59,727 nucleotides of DNA from Nitrososphaerota archaeon (GTDB lineage: Archaea; Thermoproteota; Nitrososphaeria; Nitrososphaerales; Nitrosopumilaceae). The stretch is taken from the NCBI GenBank assembly GCA_028867275.1, contig JAGWGU010000003.1, positions 1 to 59,727 on the forward strand. The letters are read 5' to 3'. The notes beneath the pieces are model-generated. The model was not told where the DNA came from. It worked only from the letters and a program-made list of their open reading frames with translations, and did not search any database. Shown here one piece after another: positions 9,718-17,514 of this stretch (its first letter is position 1; every line of letters begins with the position of its first letter). A program made the translations under genes and the position numbers.

Positions 9718-9982
9718 GTATACCGCGCTTAATCTGGGCTGCTCTGATTTTGATCATCTGGGTAAACTCTTGTGTGTCTTCAAGCACTGGCTTTTGTTTT
9801 TGGTTCTGATATGCCTGAAGAAAACCTGAATAAATACAGCCAACTATGATTCCAAATGCGTTTGCATCTACATCTTCGATCTCATCAGAGTATGCCTTTG
9901 CAAGCTGCTTGTATGATGCGGCCTCGCTGATGTAGTAATCAATTAGACTGTCGATGAATTTCTTTGTTGTACTGGGAATCAC
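9701..9982 (-). CDS. small helical hypothetical protein
   Basis: A 93-residue protein, all-helical in appearance, with no signal peptide: IPSTTKKFIDSLIDYYISEAASYKQ then a Gly-containing GIIVGCIYSGFLQAYQ. The family is not recognised. Its 3' end overlaps the start of the secreted metalloprotease by 17 bases, so the two are probably translated from one mRNA. Whether it has a role in export or protection from the protease is unknown. Confidence 0.6.
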   Translation of the reverse strand: MIPSTTKKFIDSLIDYYISEAASYKQLAKAYSDEIEDVDANAFGIIVGCIYSGFLQAYQNQKQKPVLEDTQEFTQMIKIRAAQIKRGILDAKV

Positions 9983-10116
9983 AAACTAGATTTTCTCTGC
10001 ATTGTTTATAATGTTTAATTTTTGTAATTTCCTGTCTTAGATCTGTTGTAATTAGAGTAGTTGCAAACTAAATTTGACCACCTGCATTTTTGAAGAGTTG
10101 GCCCAAGAGGTCCATC

Positions 10117-10260
10117 ATGCCAATTGAAGTAAATCGAGTAAACAAGGAATGCCCCAAGTGTAAGAATCCTACTATATTTAACACTGGAAAAGAGTATTTT
10201 TGTGGCAAGTGTCTTGCAACACTCAAGATAAATCAGGTAGCAGAAAAAATTACAGCATAG
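10117..10260 (+). CDS. 47-residue zinc-ribbon protein
   Basis: A small protein MPIEVNRVNKECPKC...EYFCGKCLATLKIN with two CxxC pairs (C12-PK-C15 and C30-GK-C33), a classic zinc ribbon. It ends 5 bases before the following gene at 10265, so the two form a pair. The opposite strand is also open here, but that reading lacks any motif and I regard it as a shadow. The role may be nucleic-acid binding, not determinable. Confidence 0.65.
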   Translation: MPIEVNRVNKECPKCKNPTIFNTGKEYFCGKCLATLKINQVAEKITA

Positions 10261-10264
10261 TATC

Positions 10265-10720
10265 ATGTGGACAATCGACCAAGAAGACGAATATTTCAAG
10301 ATCTACGATGAGCGCAAGACACTTGCTGGCTATTTTGCCCCAGAATATGGTGATATCCAGCCAGAGGACAAGGCACACCAAGTCATACAAGAGATGCTAA
10401 AAAAGCATGATCCGATAAAAGGTGGTTACATGATGCTACCTCTTGTCAAATTTGGCATATTCGAAGACGGCAAGGAGATGAGTCTTGATTATATCGAACA
10501 GCAACTCCGCGAGGTCCACAACAGAATTCTTGCCTGGAAAAACCTGCTTACTGAAAAAGAGATTGCACATCATAAAATATTGATATCTCATACAGATCAT
10601 GACATGCTAAGTATTACACTAGGGATAATTTTCCCATCTCCTGTTCCGCTTGAGAAAAAAGAGATTCTTGGCAATCTTGGAAGCATCTTGGATTTTGCAC
10701 ATCAAAAAGGTCTACTGTGA
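10265..10720 (+). CDS. conserved hypothetical protein
   Basis: A 151-residue soluble protein starting MWTIDQEDEYFKIYDERKTLAGYFAPEYGD. There are no membrane segments and no cysteine cluster. A His-rich middle (about 108-119, AHHKILISHTDHD) could bind metal but matches no motif I know. It follows the 47-residue zinc-ribbon gene by 4 bases and overlaps the 3' end of the convergent gene at 10712. Confidence 0.65.
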   Translation: MWTIDQEDEYFKIYDERKTLAGYFAPEYGDIQPEDKAHQVIQEMLKKHDPIKGGYMMLPLVKFGIFEDGKEMSLDYIEQQLREVHNRILAWKNLLTEKEIAHHKILISHTDHDMLSITLGIIFPSPVPLEKKEILGNLGSILDFAHQKGLL

Positions 10721-11221
10721 GCCGCTAGATTTTGCACTCTCATAGGACTGGAGAGCGCTCATTTCATACTGGAATGATTGCTGCAACAACTGGTCAGACT
10801 TGGCACTTGTTGCATTGTTTCCGGTCACCACCCATTCTCTTAGGGTCTGGTCGCTTTCAATCTGTGTCTCAGTTGATAGTTTGAATAACTGCAAAGATGG
10901 TTTGAATGACTCTGGGGCTTTTAGGTCCTCATACCTTGGAAGTATTTTTTTGACTGCCAGTATGTGCTCATCAGTTATCTTTAGCATCTGGTCTTTTGAA
11001 ATCTGACCGTTCTTGTACAGGGTGAGCTGTTCATCAAAACTCTTGGTCTCGTTTTTCAGATCAGATTGGATCTGTGCTAATTGGTCGCCAAACTGCTGGC
11101 CTGACAGACTTGTCTGGTCAAGATAATAGTTGACAAGTATTACGATGGCTACTATTGTAATGCCGGAGCCAATTGCTATTGGCATGACATGGCTTTTGCC
11201 TGGAGCCTTTTTTCGTCTCAC
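10712..11221 (-). CDS. membrane-anchored helical protein
   Basis: A 169-residue protein with a basic N-terminus (MRRKKAPGKSH), one membrane helix (about 13-33) and an external helical domain with a Q/S-rich pattern. The external part resembles a four-helix sensor-type bundle (repeated LTLYKNGQISKDQML, then LKAPESFKPSLQLFKLSTETQ), but no cytoplasmic signalling domain is attached. Family not named. It may be a surface lipobox-free anchor or an accessory protein. Confidence 0.62.
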   Translation of the reverse strand: MRRKKAPGKSHVMPIAIGSGITIVAIVILVNYYLDQTSLSGQQFGDQLAQIQSDLKNETKSFDEQLTLYKNGQISKDQMLKITDEHILAVKKILPRYEDLKAPESFKPSLQLFKLSTETQIESDQTLREWVVTGNNATSAKSDQLLQQSFQYEMSALQSYESAKSSGSQ

Positions 11222-11288
11222 AACAAAGCCAGAGTTTGATCTGAAATAAATCTATTTGAAAATTGACCTGTAAAATCTATTTGAATTT

Positions 11289-11879
11289 TTATTGTGTAGG
11301 CACACTTTTTTCAATAGATTCTTTTCGTGTGACAACAAAACTAACAATTCCGATTATGGCAATTGCTACAATCTCAAATAATACCCAGTCTTCTCTTGGG
11401 AATTGAATTATTTTATTTACAAATGGTGTAAAGATTGGAAATCCATATTCTGTTGAAAATATGTCATATGATACGTGGGTAAGTATGCTTGTTCCAACTA
11501 TTGCGCCAAGGCGATAGTCATTTTTATGAAACACTAGCATTAGAACAACCACTGCAACGATTGCAAATGTGATAGAGTGACCCATTCTTGGTATGCCTTC
11601 AACGTGCAACAGGCCAATCAGGTGATCCGAGTCTATCAGAACTGCAAGAAATCCTCCAAGCAGTATGTATCTGACCCTGAGTGTCACTATGGCAGCAACG
11701 ACACCCCATGCAAAGTGTCCTGTAATTTCTTTCAAGCTTAGGCTGCCGTATTCTATTGGATTTGTCAAAACCATCTTGTCAGGGAGTATTGTACTGACAA
11801 GTGAGAAACCTGCAGCTAGAGAACAATAGACAGCCGAGACTCCAATTACAAACAAGACATCCTTTTTTTCTAGTTTCAA
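11289..11879 (-). CDS. YdjM/DUF457 family membrane-bound metal-dependent hydrolase
   Basis: A 196-residue integral membrane protein with about five helices. It carries the family pattern GHFAWG, D-x-D-H (DSDHLIG), GHSITFA and THVSYDIFS, the His/Asp residues expected to bind metal within the membrane region. Bacterial YdjM is LexA-regulated and inner-membrane located. The reaction is not firmly known. It is single, with an AT-rich promoter upstream, and lies between unrelated small genes. Confidence 0.82.
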   Translation of the reverse strand: MKLEKKDVLFVIGVSAVYCSLAAGFSLVSTILPDKMVLTNPIEYGSLSLKEITGHFAWGVVAAIVTLRVRYILLGGFLAVLIDSDHLIGLLHVEGIPRMGHSITFAIVAVVVLMLVFHKNDYRLGAIVGTSILTHVSYDIFSTEYGFPIFTPFVNKIIQFPREDWVLFEIVAIAIIGIVSFVVTRKESIEKSVPTQ

Positions 11880-11973
11880 TTATTGGTAAATAGAACCTGT
11901 TTGGCTACTTATGCGTTTGAATTCTGATGTGTGATAATGAATTGAAACATGAGATGACCGTTTTATGTAAAGT

Positions 11974-12261
11974 CTAGTCTATGTATTTTCCTTCTGAATC
12001 TGCCTTTAGCTCTATTATCATTATGCTGCCGCTTATGTAGGAATCATTTCTTGTAGTCCTTACTCGCCCAACCTCAATGTGGTATGGATATACATCCACT
12101 ACAACAGTTCCAACCTTTACATCAGATGGGGCATCTGTAATCGTAATGTCTTCTTTTTTTACTCCATGATCAACTAGCTTCTTTATGCAGTGATCAAGTA
12201 ATGGTTGAGGCAGGCCATGGTTTATTGCCCAAACAGTGCCTTCGTATTCAATCTTGTCCAA
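11974..12261 (-). CDS. conserved hypothetical protein
   Basis: A 95-residue soluble acidic protein (MDKIEYEGTVWAINHGLPQPLLDHCIKKLVDHGV...). It has alternating strands and helices, no cysteine cluster and no signal. I do not recognise the family. The regular pattern of a short beta-alpha-beta core followed by VVVDVYPYHIEVGRVRTT would fit a small ligand-binding or regulatory domain, which is a guess. Confidence 0.6.
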   Translation of the reverse strand: MDKIEYEGTVWAINHGLPQPLLDHCIKKLVDHGVKKEDITITDAPSDVKVGTVVVDVYPYHIEVGRVRTTRNDSYISGSIMIIELKADSEGKYID

Positions 12262-12324
12262 CTAGTAACACTCTGGTCTACTAGTATAATTATCATACTC
12301 TTGGGTAAAATTGCGAAAAATGTT

Positions 12325-12555
12325 TCAAGTTGTGGCCTTGAGGGTCATGGTACTCATTACCTGTGACAGCGAGCGGATTTTTTGAGACAATATGGTGTCA
12401 AACTCCTGAGAATTTTTTGCCTGTATCTCTGCTATCACATCATAGGCTCCAAATGTGACATGGGCATTTTTTACCTGTGGTATGGTCTTGAGCTCTTCAA
12501 TTATGTAATCCTCTGCCCCTAGTTCGCAGTTGATTAGAACAAATCCCTTTTCCAC
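12325..12555 (-). CDS. stand-alone Lrp/AsnC ligand-binding (RAM) domain protein
   Basis: A 76-residue protein consisting only of the RAM effector-binding domain of Lrp/AsnC regulators: GFVLINCELGAEDYIIEELKTIPQVKNAHVTFGAYDVIAEIQA, then the helix and last strand VMSTMTL. There is no helix-turn-helix. Such free RAM proteins form decamer-like rings, bind amino acids, and may modulate full-length Lrp proteins. Two relatives occur in this window: an intact one at 23140-23391 and a frame-shifted one at 48117-48358. Confidence 0.86.
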   Translation of the reverse strand: MEKGFVLINCELGAEDYIIEELKTIPQVKNAHVTFGAYDVIAEIQAKNSQEFDTILSQKIRSLSQVMSTMTLKATT

Positions 12556-12592
12556 TCTGCTTTCTTCTTGTTTACGTTACTTAACTTTTTGT

Positions 12593-13519
12593 CTATTTCT
12601 CAGTGATATTCTGTTTTACCCAGTTCTGGATTCTTGGGTCATAGCATACTGGAAAATATGGCTTGAGGTTACTATTGCAAGAGTCATTGATGATATTTTG
12701 CGAGTCAAGACACTCTGTTTGATTTAACATTTTACTATAACACTTGTCTAGGATAGTCTGGAGTCTACTGTTTAGTTCGTCTATCTTTGATATTATGACA
12801 GAATTTAGGCCCATGTTTGCTATCTGTTGCAACCTGTCATCACTGCACGCAGAGACGGGACTAGAGTGGCACAGGCTCATCACCTGTCTTGCAGTGGTAG
12901 CACATGTAGTAATAGAATCATTTCCGCCTGCCTTGGAACATGTGTCAATAAATGACAAAACCTGGTCTTGGAAATAATCTGAATTGATGGCACTATAATT
13001 GATGTTTTTTGAAATTATTTTATCAATTCTTGGGTCTGCACACGCCTGGATCTCATCTAATTTTTTGGTAGAACATTCTTGTTTTAATTCCATCATGGTT
13101 GACTGACATGAAGAAATATCTGATTGGGAGCATAGGTTGACCAAGTGAGAAATTGAACTGTTCAGATCAGATGACACTTCATTAATTTGATTCTGGGCAG
13201 AGACTATTTTGAAGTCTACCGTATTTAGAAACTGGTCAATTCTTGGGTCTTTGCAAATTTCTGCATCAGGATAATCTGGTCTTTGACACTCTTGCTTTAG
13301 GTTGGAAATTGATGCCTTGCAGCTTGTAAGGCTGTCAAGGCTCTGAAACTGCATACAGTCATTTACAAGATTTAGATTCTGTACGTTATACTGTGAAGCA
13401 GATTTTACAATGGCAGATTTCTCACCTTGTCCAGTCATATAGTAAAATTCAATGTCTCCGACAATTGCAATCACAAAGACTGCAACGGCAGCTGATATCA
13501 AATACATAATTTTGCGCAT
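12593..13519 (-). CDS. exported protein with four Cys-rich repeats
   Basis: A 308-residue protein starting MRKIMYLISAAVAVFVIAIVG, a signal anchor. The rest is four copies of a repeat of 45 to 75 residues, each with about four cysteines: [LI][VI][ND]xC, then C, then an EC or LC, then a final C followed by the signature [AKYS]DxR[IL], with DPRI in three of four. The even number of cysteines per repeat suggests internal disulfides outside the cell. The further upstream TTG at 13579 gives an unlikely Cys-rich leader, so I chose ATG 13519. No family recognised. Confidence 0.7.
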   Translation of the reverse strand: MRKIMYLISAAVAVFVIAIVGDIEFYYMTGQGEKSAIVKSASQYNVQNLNLVNDCMQFQSLDSLTSCKASISNLKQECQRPDYPDAEICKDPRIDQFLNTVDFKIVSAQNQINEVSSDLNSSISHLVNLCSQSDISSCQSTMMELKQECSTKKLDEIQACADPRIDKIISKNINYSAINSDYFQDQVLSFIDTCSKAGGNDSITTCATTARQVMSLCHSSPVSACSDDRLQQIANMGLNSVIISKIDELNSRLQTILDKCYSKMLNQTECLDSQNIINDSCNSNLKPYFPVCYDPRIQNWVKQNITEK

Positions 13520-13617
13520 ACTATGATCATAATGCTGTGATATATTGCAATTTGCACTTGATGTCATAAAACAACACAAATCTATACGAATAAAACCCTA
13601 GAAAAGAAAAATGACAC

Positions 13618-14181
13618 TTGAGCAATTCTGATGGCAAAGACACTAAAGAATATCCGTGCATTTCATGTCATACGAACTGCTGCAAAGAATATACAATATT
13701 TGTTAACGCGCACGATATTTACAGACTTGTGACAGGGCTTGGAATGGAACCACAGAGTTTCCTTGAGATCTATGGGGCAAAGGATTTTGATCTTGGGATA
13801 AAGGTAAAAGAAGGTCTGGTAGACCTTGCCTTGAAACAAAAAAATGGTGCATGTATGTTTCTTGTAGAATCAAAAGATGTCTTTAGGTGTACCGTGAATG
13901 AATTCAAACCTGGAGTGTGCAAATCATATCCATTTCAGATATTGGATGGTAAATTGATTCAGATGGATAGTAAAATGTGTCCTGTTGACTGGGATACAAA
14001 AGAATTTGATGCAATGATGTCAACTCACATCAAAAAAGACGAAGCTGAATGGAAGTTCTACAATGATCTTATTTTGGAATGGAATAAAAAACACTGGATA
14101 AAAAAACCGCTTGATGCATTTCTAAAATTTATTCTTGATAAAGTAGAATCTTCTTTAAAATTTGATTCAAATGTTGTTTAA
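13618..14181 (+). CDS. YkgJ-family cysteine cluster protein
   Basis: A 187-residue cytoplasmic protein with the YkgJ / CxxCxxxCC pattern: CISCHTNCC at about 14-22, then a CMFL...FRC pair and GVCKSYPFQI. The conserved cysteines probably hold zinc or an Fe-S cluster. The start is TTG at 13618, because the overlapping ATG at 13611 leads to an immediate stop in another frame. The family is widespread in archaea, and a metal-handling or oxidoreductase role is suspected but unproven. Confidence 0.82.
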   Translation: MSNSDGKDTKEYPCISCHTNCCKEYTIFVNAHDIYRLVTGLGMEPQSFLEIYGAKDFDLGIKVKEGLVDLALKQKNGACMFLVESKDVFRCTVNEFKPGVCKSYPFQILDGKLIQMDSKMCPVDWDTKEFDAMMSTHIKKDEAEWKFYNDLILEWNKKHWIKKPLDAFLKFILDKVESSLKFDSNVV

Positions 14182-14223
14182 GGCTTGATTTTATTAAAAT
14201 TATATTTTAAATAAAAAATAGGT

Positions 14224-15000
14224 TTAGGGTGAATAAGTCACACTAAAGCTGGATGTTGTACCAGAGTCCGTCAATGTAGATGGATTCGAGTTACCTCCAT
14301 TTGGATCATGCATTGTAATCTGATCGTATGTACCAGTGCCTTTACCATCAATAGCAATTGCATTGCCTGTTGAATCAGTAAACTGTGCATTGGTGAAATT
14401 CGTTGTTCCAAAGTTTGCAAGTGGTAACACTCCGCCTGAATATGGTGCTTCAACTACCCACTCTGCTGATGAACGTTGGGCTTTTGCTTTGAATGTGTTG
14501 GTATATGATTTGCCTGTTGTTACATCAGTTATTGACAGTTGGAATTTATTATTTCCAACATATGCAACCTTTGCGTTGAATACATCTCCACTACGCACTG
14601 TTATGCCAGTGATCTTAAAGGATGGATGTGGGTACATTTCAAACCAAGCATAGTTTTGCTGTGCTCCGTTTGAACAATCCTGTTCTGTGCCTATTTGCTC
14701 TACGGAATTGTCAGAATATCCATCTATTCCAACCCATGCAGAAGAATATGTTGTGCTTGAACCACAGGTAAGTGTAGGAACGGTCCAACTACCTTGTGCT
14801 GTTTTTACATAGTTACTGGCAGGCGAAGATATGTTGGAAACTGATGCATATCCACTCCAGTTTGAGCTGGTTCCCTCTTTCAACTTTATCCTGGGTGCAG
14901 AATGAACACTGTCAGCAAACGCAGAAAGTGGAGTTGTTACTATAACTGCTACAATTAAGATTGATGCCAAGGCTGCGATTGTCTTGTTGTGATAAGTCAT
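14224..15000 (-). CDS. secreted G1 (eqolisin) glutamic peptidase
   Basis: A 258-residue exported endopeptidase of the Peptidase_A4/G1 family, which works at acid pH with a Gln-Glu dyad. A signal peptide (1-30, ending AFA) precedes the fold: SNWSGYA (about 46-52), SWTVP, AWVGIDGYSDNSVEQIG containing Q102, then SSAEWVVEAP with E184. These match the catalytic Gln and Glu contexts of scytalidoglutamic peptidase. Length is close to the fungal mature enzymes, with no long propeptide. ATG 15000 is chosen because longer reading enters the tRNA-Thr gene. It suggests an acidic outside environment, which is inference. Confidence 0.88.
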   Translation of the reverse strand: MTYHNKTIAALASILIVAVIVTTPLSAFADSVHSAPRIKLKEGTSSNWSGYASVSNISSPASNYVKTAQGSWTVPTLTCGSSTTYSSAWVGIDGYSDNSVEQIGTEQDCSNGAQQNYAWFEMYPHPSFKITGITVRSGDVFNAKVAYVGNNKFQLSITDVTTGKSYTNTFKAKAQRSSAEWVVEAPYSGGVLPLANFGTTNFTNAQFTDSTGNAIAIDGKGTGTYDQITMHDPNGGNSNPSTLTDSGTTSSFSVTYSP

Positions 15001-15046
15001 TGATTTGTACCTTGGAAAACAAGTATTTAGGAGTTGAGTAGAATGA

Positions 15047-15120
15047 GCCAACGAAGGGATTTGGACCCTCGACCTTCTGATTACAAGTCAGATGCTCTAG
15101 CCAGGCTGAGCTACGTTGGC
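15047..15120 (-). tRNA. tRNA-Thr (anticodon TGU)
   Basis: A 74-base cloverleaf read on the minus strand: acceptor GCCAACG / CGTTGGC, D arm GCTC...GAGC, anticodon stem TCTGA / TCAGA around loop CTTGTAA (anticodon TGT, Thr), and T arm GAGGG-TCCAAAT-CCCTT. No intron, and CCA is not encoded. It lies just upstream of the G1 peptidase gene on the same strand. Confidence 0.95.
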
Positions 15121-15217
15121 ATTAGGTTATGGACTTTGGAAGGTGGTTTAAAATGTTATCAAACTTGCAAAACGTTCCGATCCTGTTCTTGATCTACCAC
15201 TTGGGTATCCAACGAAA

Positions 15218-15224
15218 TTTATAT
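15218..15224 (+). promoter_or_regulatory. TATA box for the C2H2 membrane protein gene
   Basis: TTTATAT centred 25 bases before the start at 15246, the spacing expected when transcription starts at the start codon (leaderless mRNA). This supports the short start over the longer upstream reading. Confidence 0.5.
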
Positions 15225-15245
15225 CCTGATCTGCTGATTTTGGTG

Positions 15246-15881
15246 TTGGCAGACACAGAAAAAAAATGTAATATCTGTGGAAATAAATTTGAAAATTTCG
15301 ATAAACTAGAGCAACATAAAAAAGAATCACATCAAGAAAAATCTAAAGAAAAACAACATGTTTCAAAATCATCACGATACAAGGCTACTGGAATTGCTGC
15401 TGCCATTGCAGTGGCAATCATACTTGTTGTATATTTTTCTGACAGTACTGCTCCTGTTGGAACTATACAGGGGGTAGAATGCGACCCAACAGAGGGTACC
15501 ATCTTTCATGTTCATGCACACCTTGACCTGATTGTAGATTCAAAATCAGTTACAATTCCTGCAGGCATTGGAATAAAGCCAAACGAGTGCCTCTATTGGC
15601 TGCACACCCATAACACATCAGGTGTCATACACATAGAATCACCACAACAAACTACCTTTACTCTTGGCCAGTTTATTCAGGTCTGGGATAATACACCAGA
15701 CATCTCACCCAAGTTCGAAGATATAACACACGGTGATAAGAACATCAAGGTCTTTGTAAATGGTGTTGAGGTAAAGGACAGCTATGAGAACATAAAACTA
15801 GCTGCACATGATGAAATTGCGTTAGTGTCTGGAAACGTACTGCAATCAATTCCGTCGTCTTACGAGTTTGGTGGGCTGTAG
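15246..15881 (+). CDS. membrane protein with cytoplasmic C2H2 zinc finger
   Basis: A 211-residue protein. Residues 8-29 form a single C2H2 finger (C8-x2-C11-x12-H24-x4-H29), followed by a charged linker, one membrane helix (about 47-64) and an external domain of about 145 residues with HVHAHLDLIVD, ECLYWLHTHN and a beta-grasp-like C-terminus. The clustered His residues in the external part suggest metal binding. The start is TTG 15246 (or GTG 15243) from the TATA box position. The combination of a nucleic-acid-type finger with a surface domain is unusual. A cupin gene follows after 14 bases. Confidence 0.75.
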   Translation: MADTEKKCNICGNKFENFDKLEQHKKESHQEKSKEKQHVSKSSRYKATGIAAAIAVAIILVVYFSDSTAPVGTIQGVECDPTEGTIFHVHAHLDLIVDSKSVTIPAGIGIKPNECLYWLHTHNTSGVIHIESPQQTTFTLGQFIQVWDNTPDISPKFEDITHGDKNIKVFVNGVEVKDSYENIKLAAHDEIALVSGNVLQSIPSSYEFGGL

Positions 15882-15895
15882 GGAGTTGTATTGAA

Positions 15896-16357
15896 ATGCA
15901 AAAAATTAACACTCAAAAACTAAGACCTGATGCATCTCTTGTCAAAAGCAAAAAAAGATACTTTATGGGGGATGCATGGTTGAGTGACATTTCAGTCAAA
16001 TTAAAAATCAAGGGAGAAAAAGCATACCTTGCAAACTTCAATAACGGAGCAAAAACCAAGGTACATTATCATCAAGGCGGACAAATACTTGTAGTGACAA
16101 GAGGGAAAGGAATGCTTGTTGTCTACAAAAAAGCCAACATAAACAAGGGCACTGTCAAGATAAAAAAACTCTCACAGACAAGTCTTGGAGAAGGTGATGT
16201 GGCTTTTATTCCAAAAAATACGCTGCACTGGCACGGCGCTCTAAAGGGAAAAAACTTTGCTCATATTGCACTTAACATATTTACAGAAAAAGCAAAAGAG
16301 GCAGAGACAATATGGTACGAGTCTGACTTTGTATCATATGCTACAAAAATAAAATAG
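15896..16357 (+). CDS. cupin-domain protein
   Basis: A 153-residue single-domain cupin. Motif 1 is visible as KVHYHQGGQILVVTRGKG (metal ligands H, H, Q/E) and motif 2 as GDVAFIPKNTLHWHGA. Small cupins of this type bind one metal and act as isomerases, dioxygenases or ligand sensors. The substrate cannot be read. The gene follows the C2H2 membrane protein gene by 14 bases and ends 1 base before the convergent methyltransferase gene. Confidence 0.85.
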   Translation: MQKINTQKLRPDASLVKSKKRYFMGDAWLSDISVKLKIKGEKAYLANFNNGAKTKVHYHQGGQILVVTRGKGMLVVYKKANINKGTVKIKKLSQTSLGEGDVAFIPKNTLHWHGALKGKNFAHIALNIFTEKAKEAETIWYESDFVSYATKIK

Positions 16358-16358
16358 T

Positions 16359-17222
16359 CTAGTGATTAAAACCTGATGCAACTAGAACAGTCCAGGGAAA
16401 AACAATATTGCCATCTTTTTCATATCTTGACGCATTTTTCTGTGCATCTTGCTTTATCTTGTCCATTGTCTCTTTACCATGACTTTCTATCTTGGACCGA
16501 ATGGAATTGGCAGTAGAGTGCATGTAATCTTCCCAATATTCCTCAAAGGTTCCTGGCTTGTAGACAAAGTCATGTCTTACAACTGAGACATTCACAAACC
16601 CTGCCTTTGCTATCTCTGACTCTAAATCTTTGAGATTGCCAAACCTGTGCACGGTAGGCGTCCCATCTGGCCTAATGTCTGGAATGTGCTCTAGGATGGG
16701 TTTCATTATGGTACTAAAGTATGGCACATCTTCTGCTAGTCCATGCACTGCCACAACCAGCATACCTCTATGATTTAGAATCTTTCTGATTGATTCTAAA
16801 ACTTTTTGCGAGTCTGGAAAAAACATCAACCCGTACTGGCATGTAACTTTATCAAACTTGAAATTAAATCCAATATTTTCTGCATCCATTTCTAAAAATG
16901 TGGAATTTTCAAAAGCAATTGATCCTCTTGCTATATTCAGTGCTGTTCTTGATAGATCAATTCCAACCAAGAGGCCGTTTGGACCTAGAAACTGTGAAAT
17001 CTCTTTTGAAACAACGCCTGTTCCGCATGCAACATCTAGTATCTTATCATCAGGTTTGATGTTTGCCAACTTGGCAATCTCTATGGTAGACCTGAACGGC
17101 CCAATTTTTTTGTCTGCCCAATTGTAATGATACTCTGAAGCTACAGTATTCCAGTTTGCCTTGGTGGTTATCTTGTACTGGGTTGGATCAAAAACTGGTT
17201 TCATTTTCTTGTACTTGCTCAA
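16359..17222 (-). CDS. class I SAM-dependent methyltransferase
   Basis: A 287-residue cytoplasmic methyltransferase of the UbiE/COQ5-like group. Motif I is ILDVACGTGVVSKEIS, then the acidic loop LVGIDLS and MDAENIGF, and motif post-I VTCQYGLMFFPD. The C-terminal part is long for this family, with a helical region ending PWTVLVASGF. The substrate (quinone, lipid or small molecule) is not decidable. It diverges from purS, the two starts being 31 bases apart. Confidence 0.85.
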   Translation of the reverse strand: MSKYKKMKPVFDPTQYKITTKANWNTVASEYHYNWADKKIGPFRSTIEIAKLANIKPDDKILDVACGTGVVSKEISQFLGPNGLLVGIDLSRTALNIARGSIAFENSTFLEMDAENIGFNFKFDKVTCQYGLMFFPDSQKVLESIRKILNHRGMLVVAVHGLAEDVPYFSTIMKPILEHIPDIRPDGTPTVHRFGNLKDLESEIAKAGFVNVSVVRHDFVYKPGTFEEYWEDYMHSTANSIRSKIESHGKETMDKIKQDAQKNASRYEKDGNIVFPWTVLVASGFNH

Positions 17223-17223
17223 A

Positions 17224-17250
17224 GCTTAAATTGATTATGCGTAAACGCAT
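17224..17250 (+). promoter_or_regulatory. purS core promoter with inverted repeat
   Basis: CTTAAATT at 17224-17231 is a TATA box about 26 bases before the purS ATG at 17254. Between them lies ATGCGT-AA-ACGCAT (17237-17250), a perfect 6-base inverted repeat over the predicted transcription start. That position fits a repressor site. The repeat was not seen at the purQ, purC or purE starts. Confidence 0.45.
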
Positions 17251-17253
17251 TTT

Positions 17254-17514
17254 ATGCCTTCCTTTAAAGTCAATGTAATAATTGAAAACAAGCCTGAAAT
17301 TGTAGACCCAGAGGGTGATACAATCTTGAATGACTTGATCCTAAAGGATAAAAAGACAAGTATCAAAAAGGTCCGCTCAGCCAAGATGCTCAGGTTTGTA
17401 ATTGATGCAAAAAACAAGGAATCTGCAGAAAAAACAGTACTTGACATATGTAATCAATTTAGAATATTCAATCCTCTTGTAAGCAAGGTATCAGTTGAGA
17501 CGCTGGGCGCCTAG
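17254..17514 (+). CDS. purS: phosphoribosylformylglycinamidine synthase subunit PurS
   Basis: An 86-residue small subunit of the three-part FGAM synthase, converting FGAR to FGAM in purine biosynthesis. It shows the ferredoxin-like PurS pattern: VIIENKPEIVDPEGDTIL near the N-terminus, the central VRSAKMLRFVID and the final NPLVSKVSVETLG. PurS bridges PurL and PurQ as a dimer. Here it is separated from purQ-purL by a CBS gene and a rhomboid gene on the other strand. The overlap of 4 bases with the convergent CBS gene is only at the 3' ends. Confidence 0.88.
   Translation: MPSFKVNVIIENKPEIVDPEGDTILNDLILKDKKTSIKKVRSAKMLRFVIDAKNKESAEKTVLDICNQFRIFNPLVSKVSVETLGA

Noticed and set aside
10015-10299. 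94-residue reading on the minus strand opposite the small zinc-ribbon gene
   Set aside because: It lacks motifs and codon sense, and the plus strand has two CxxC pairs with clear spacing to the next gene.
14224-15000. Firm assignment to the acidophilic genus Nitrosotalea
   Set aside because: Only the G1 peptidase hints at low pH. No marker such as 16S rRNA or amoA is in the window.
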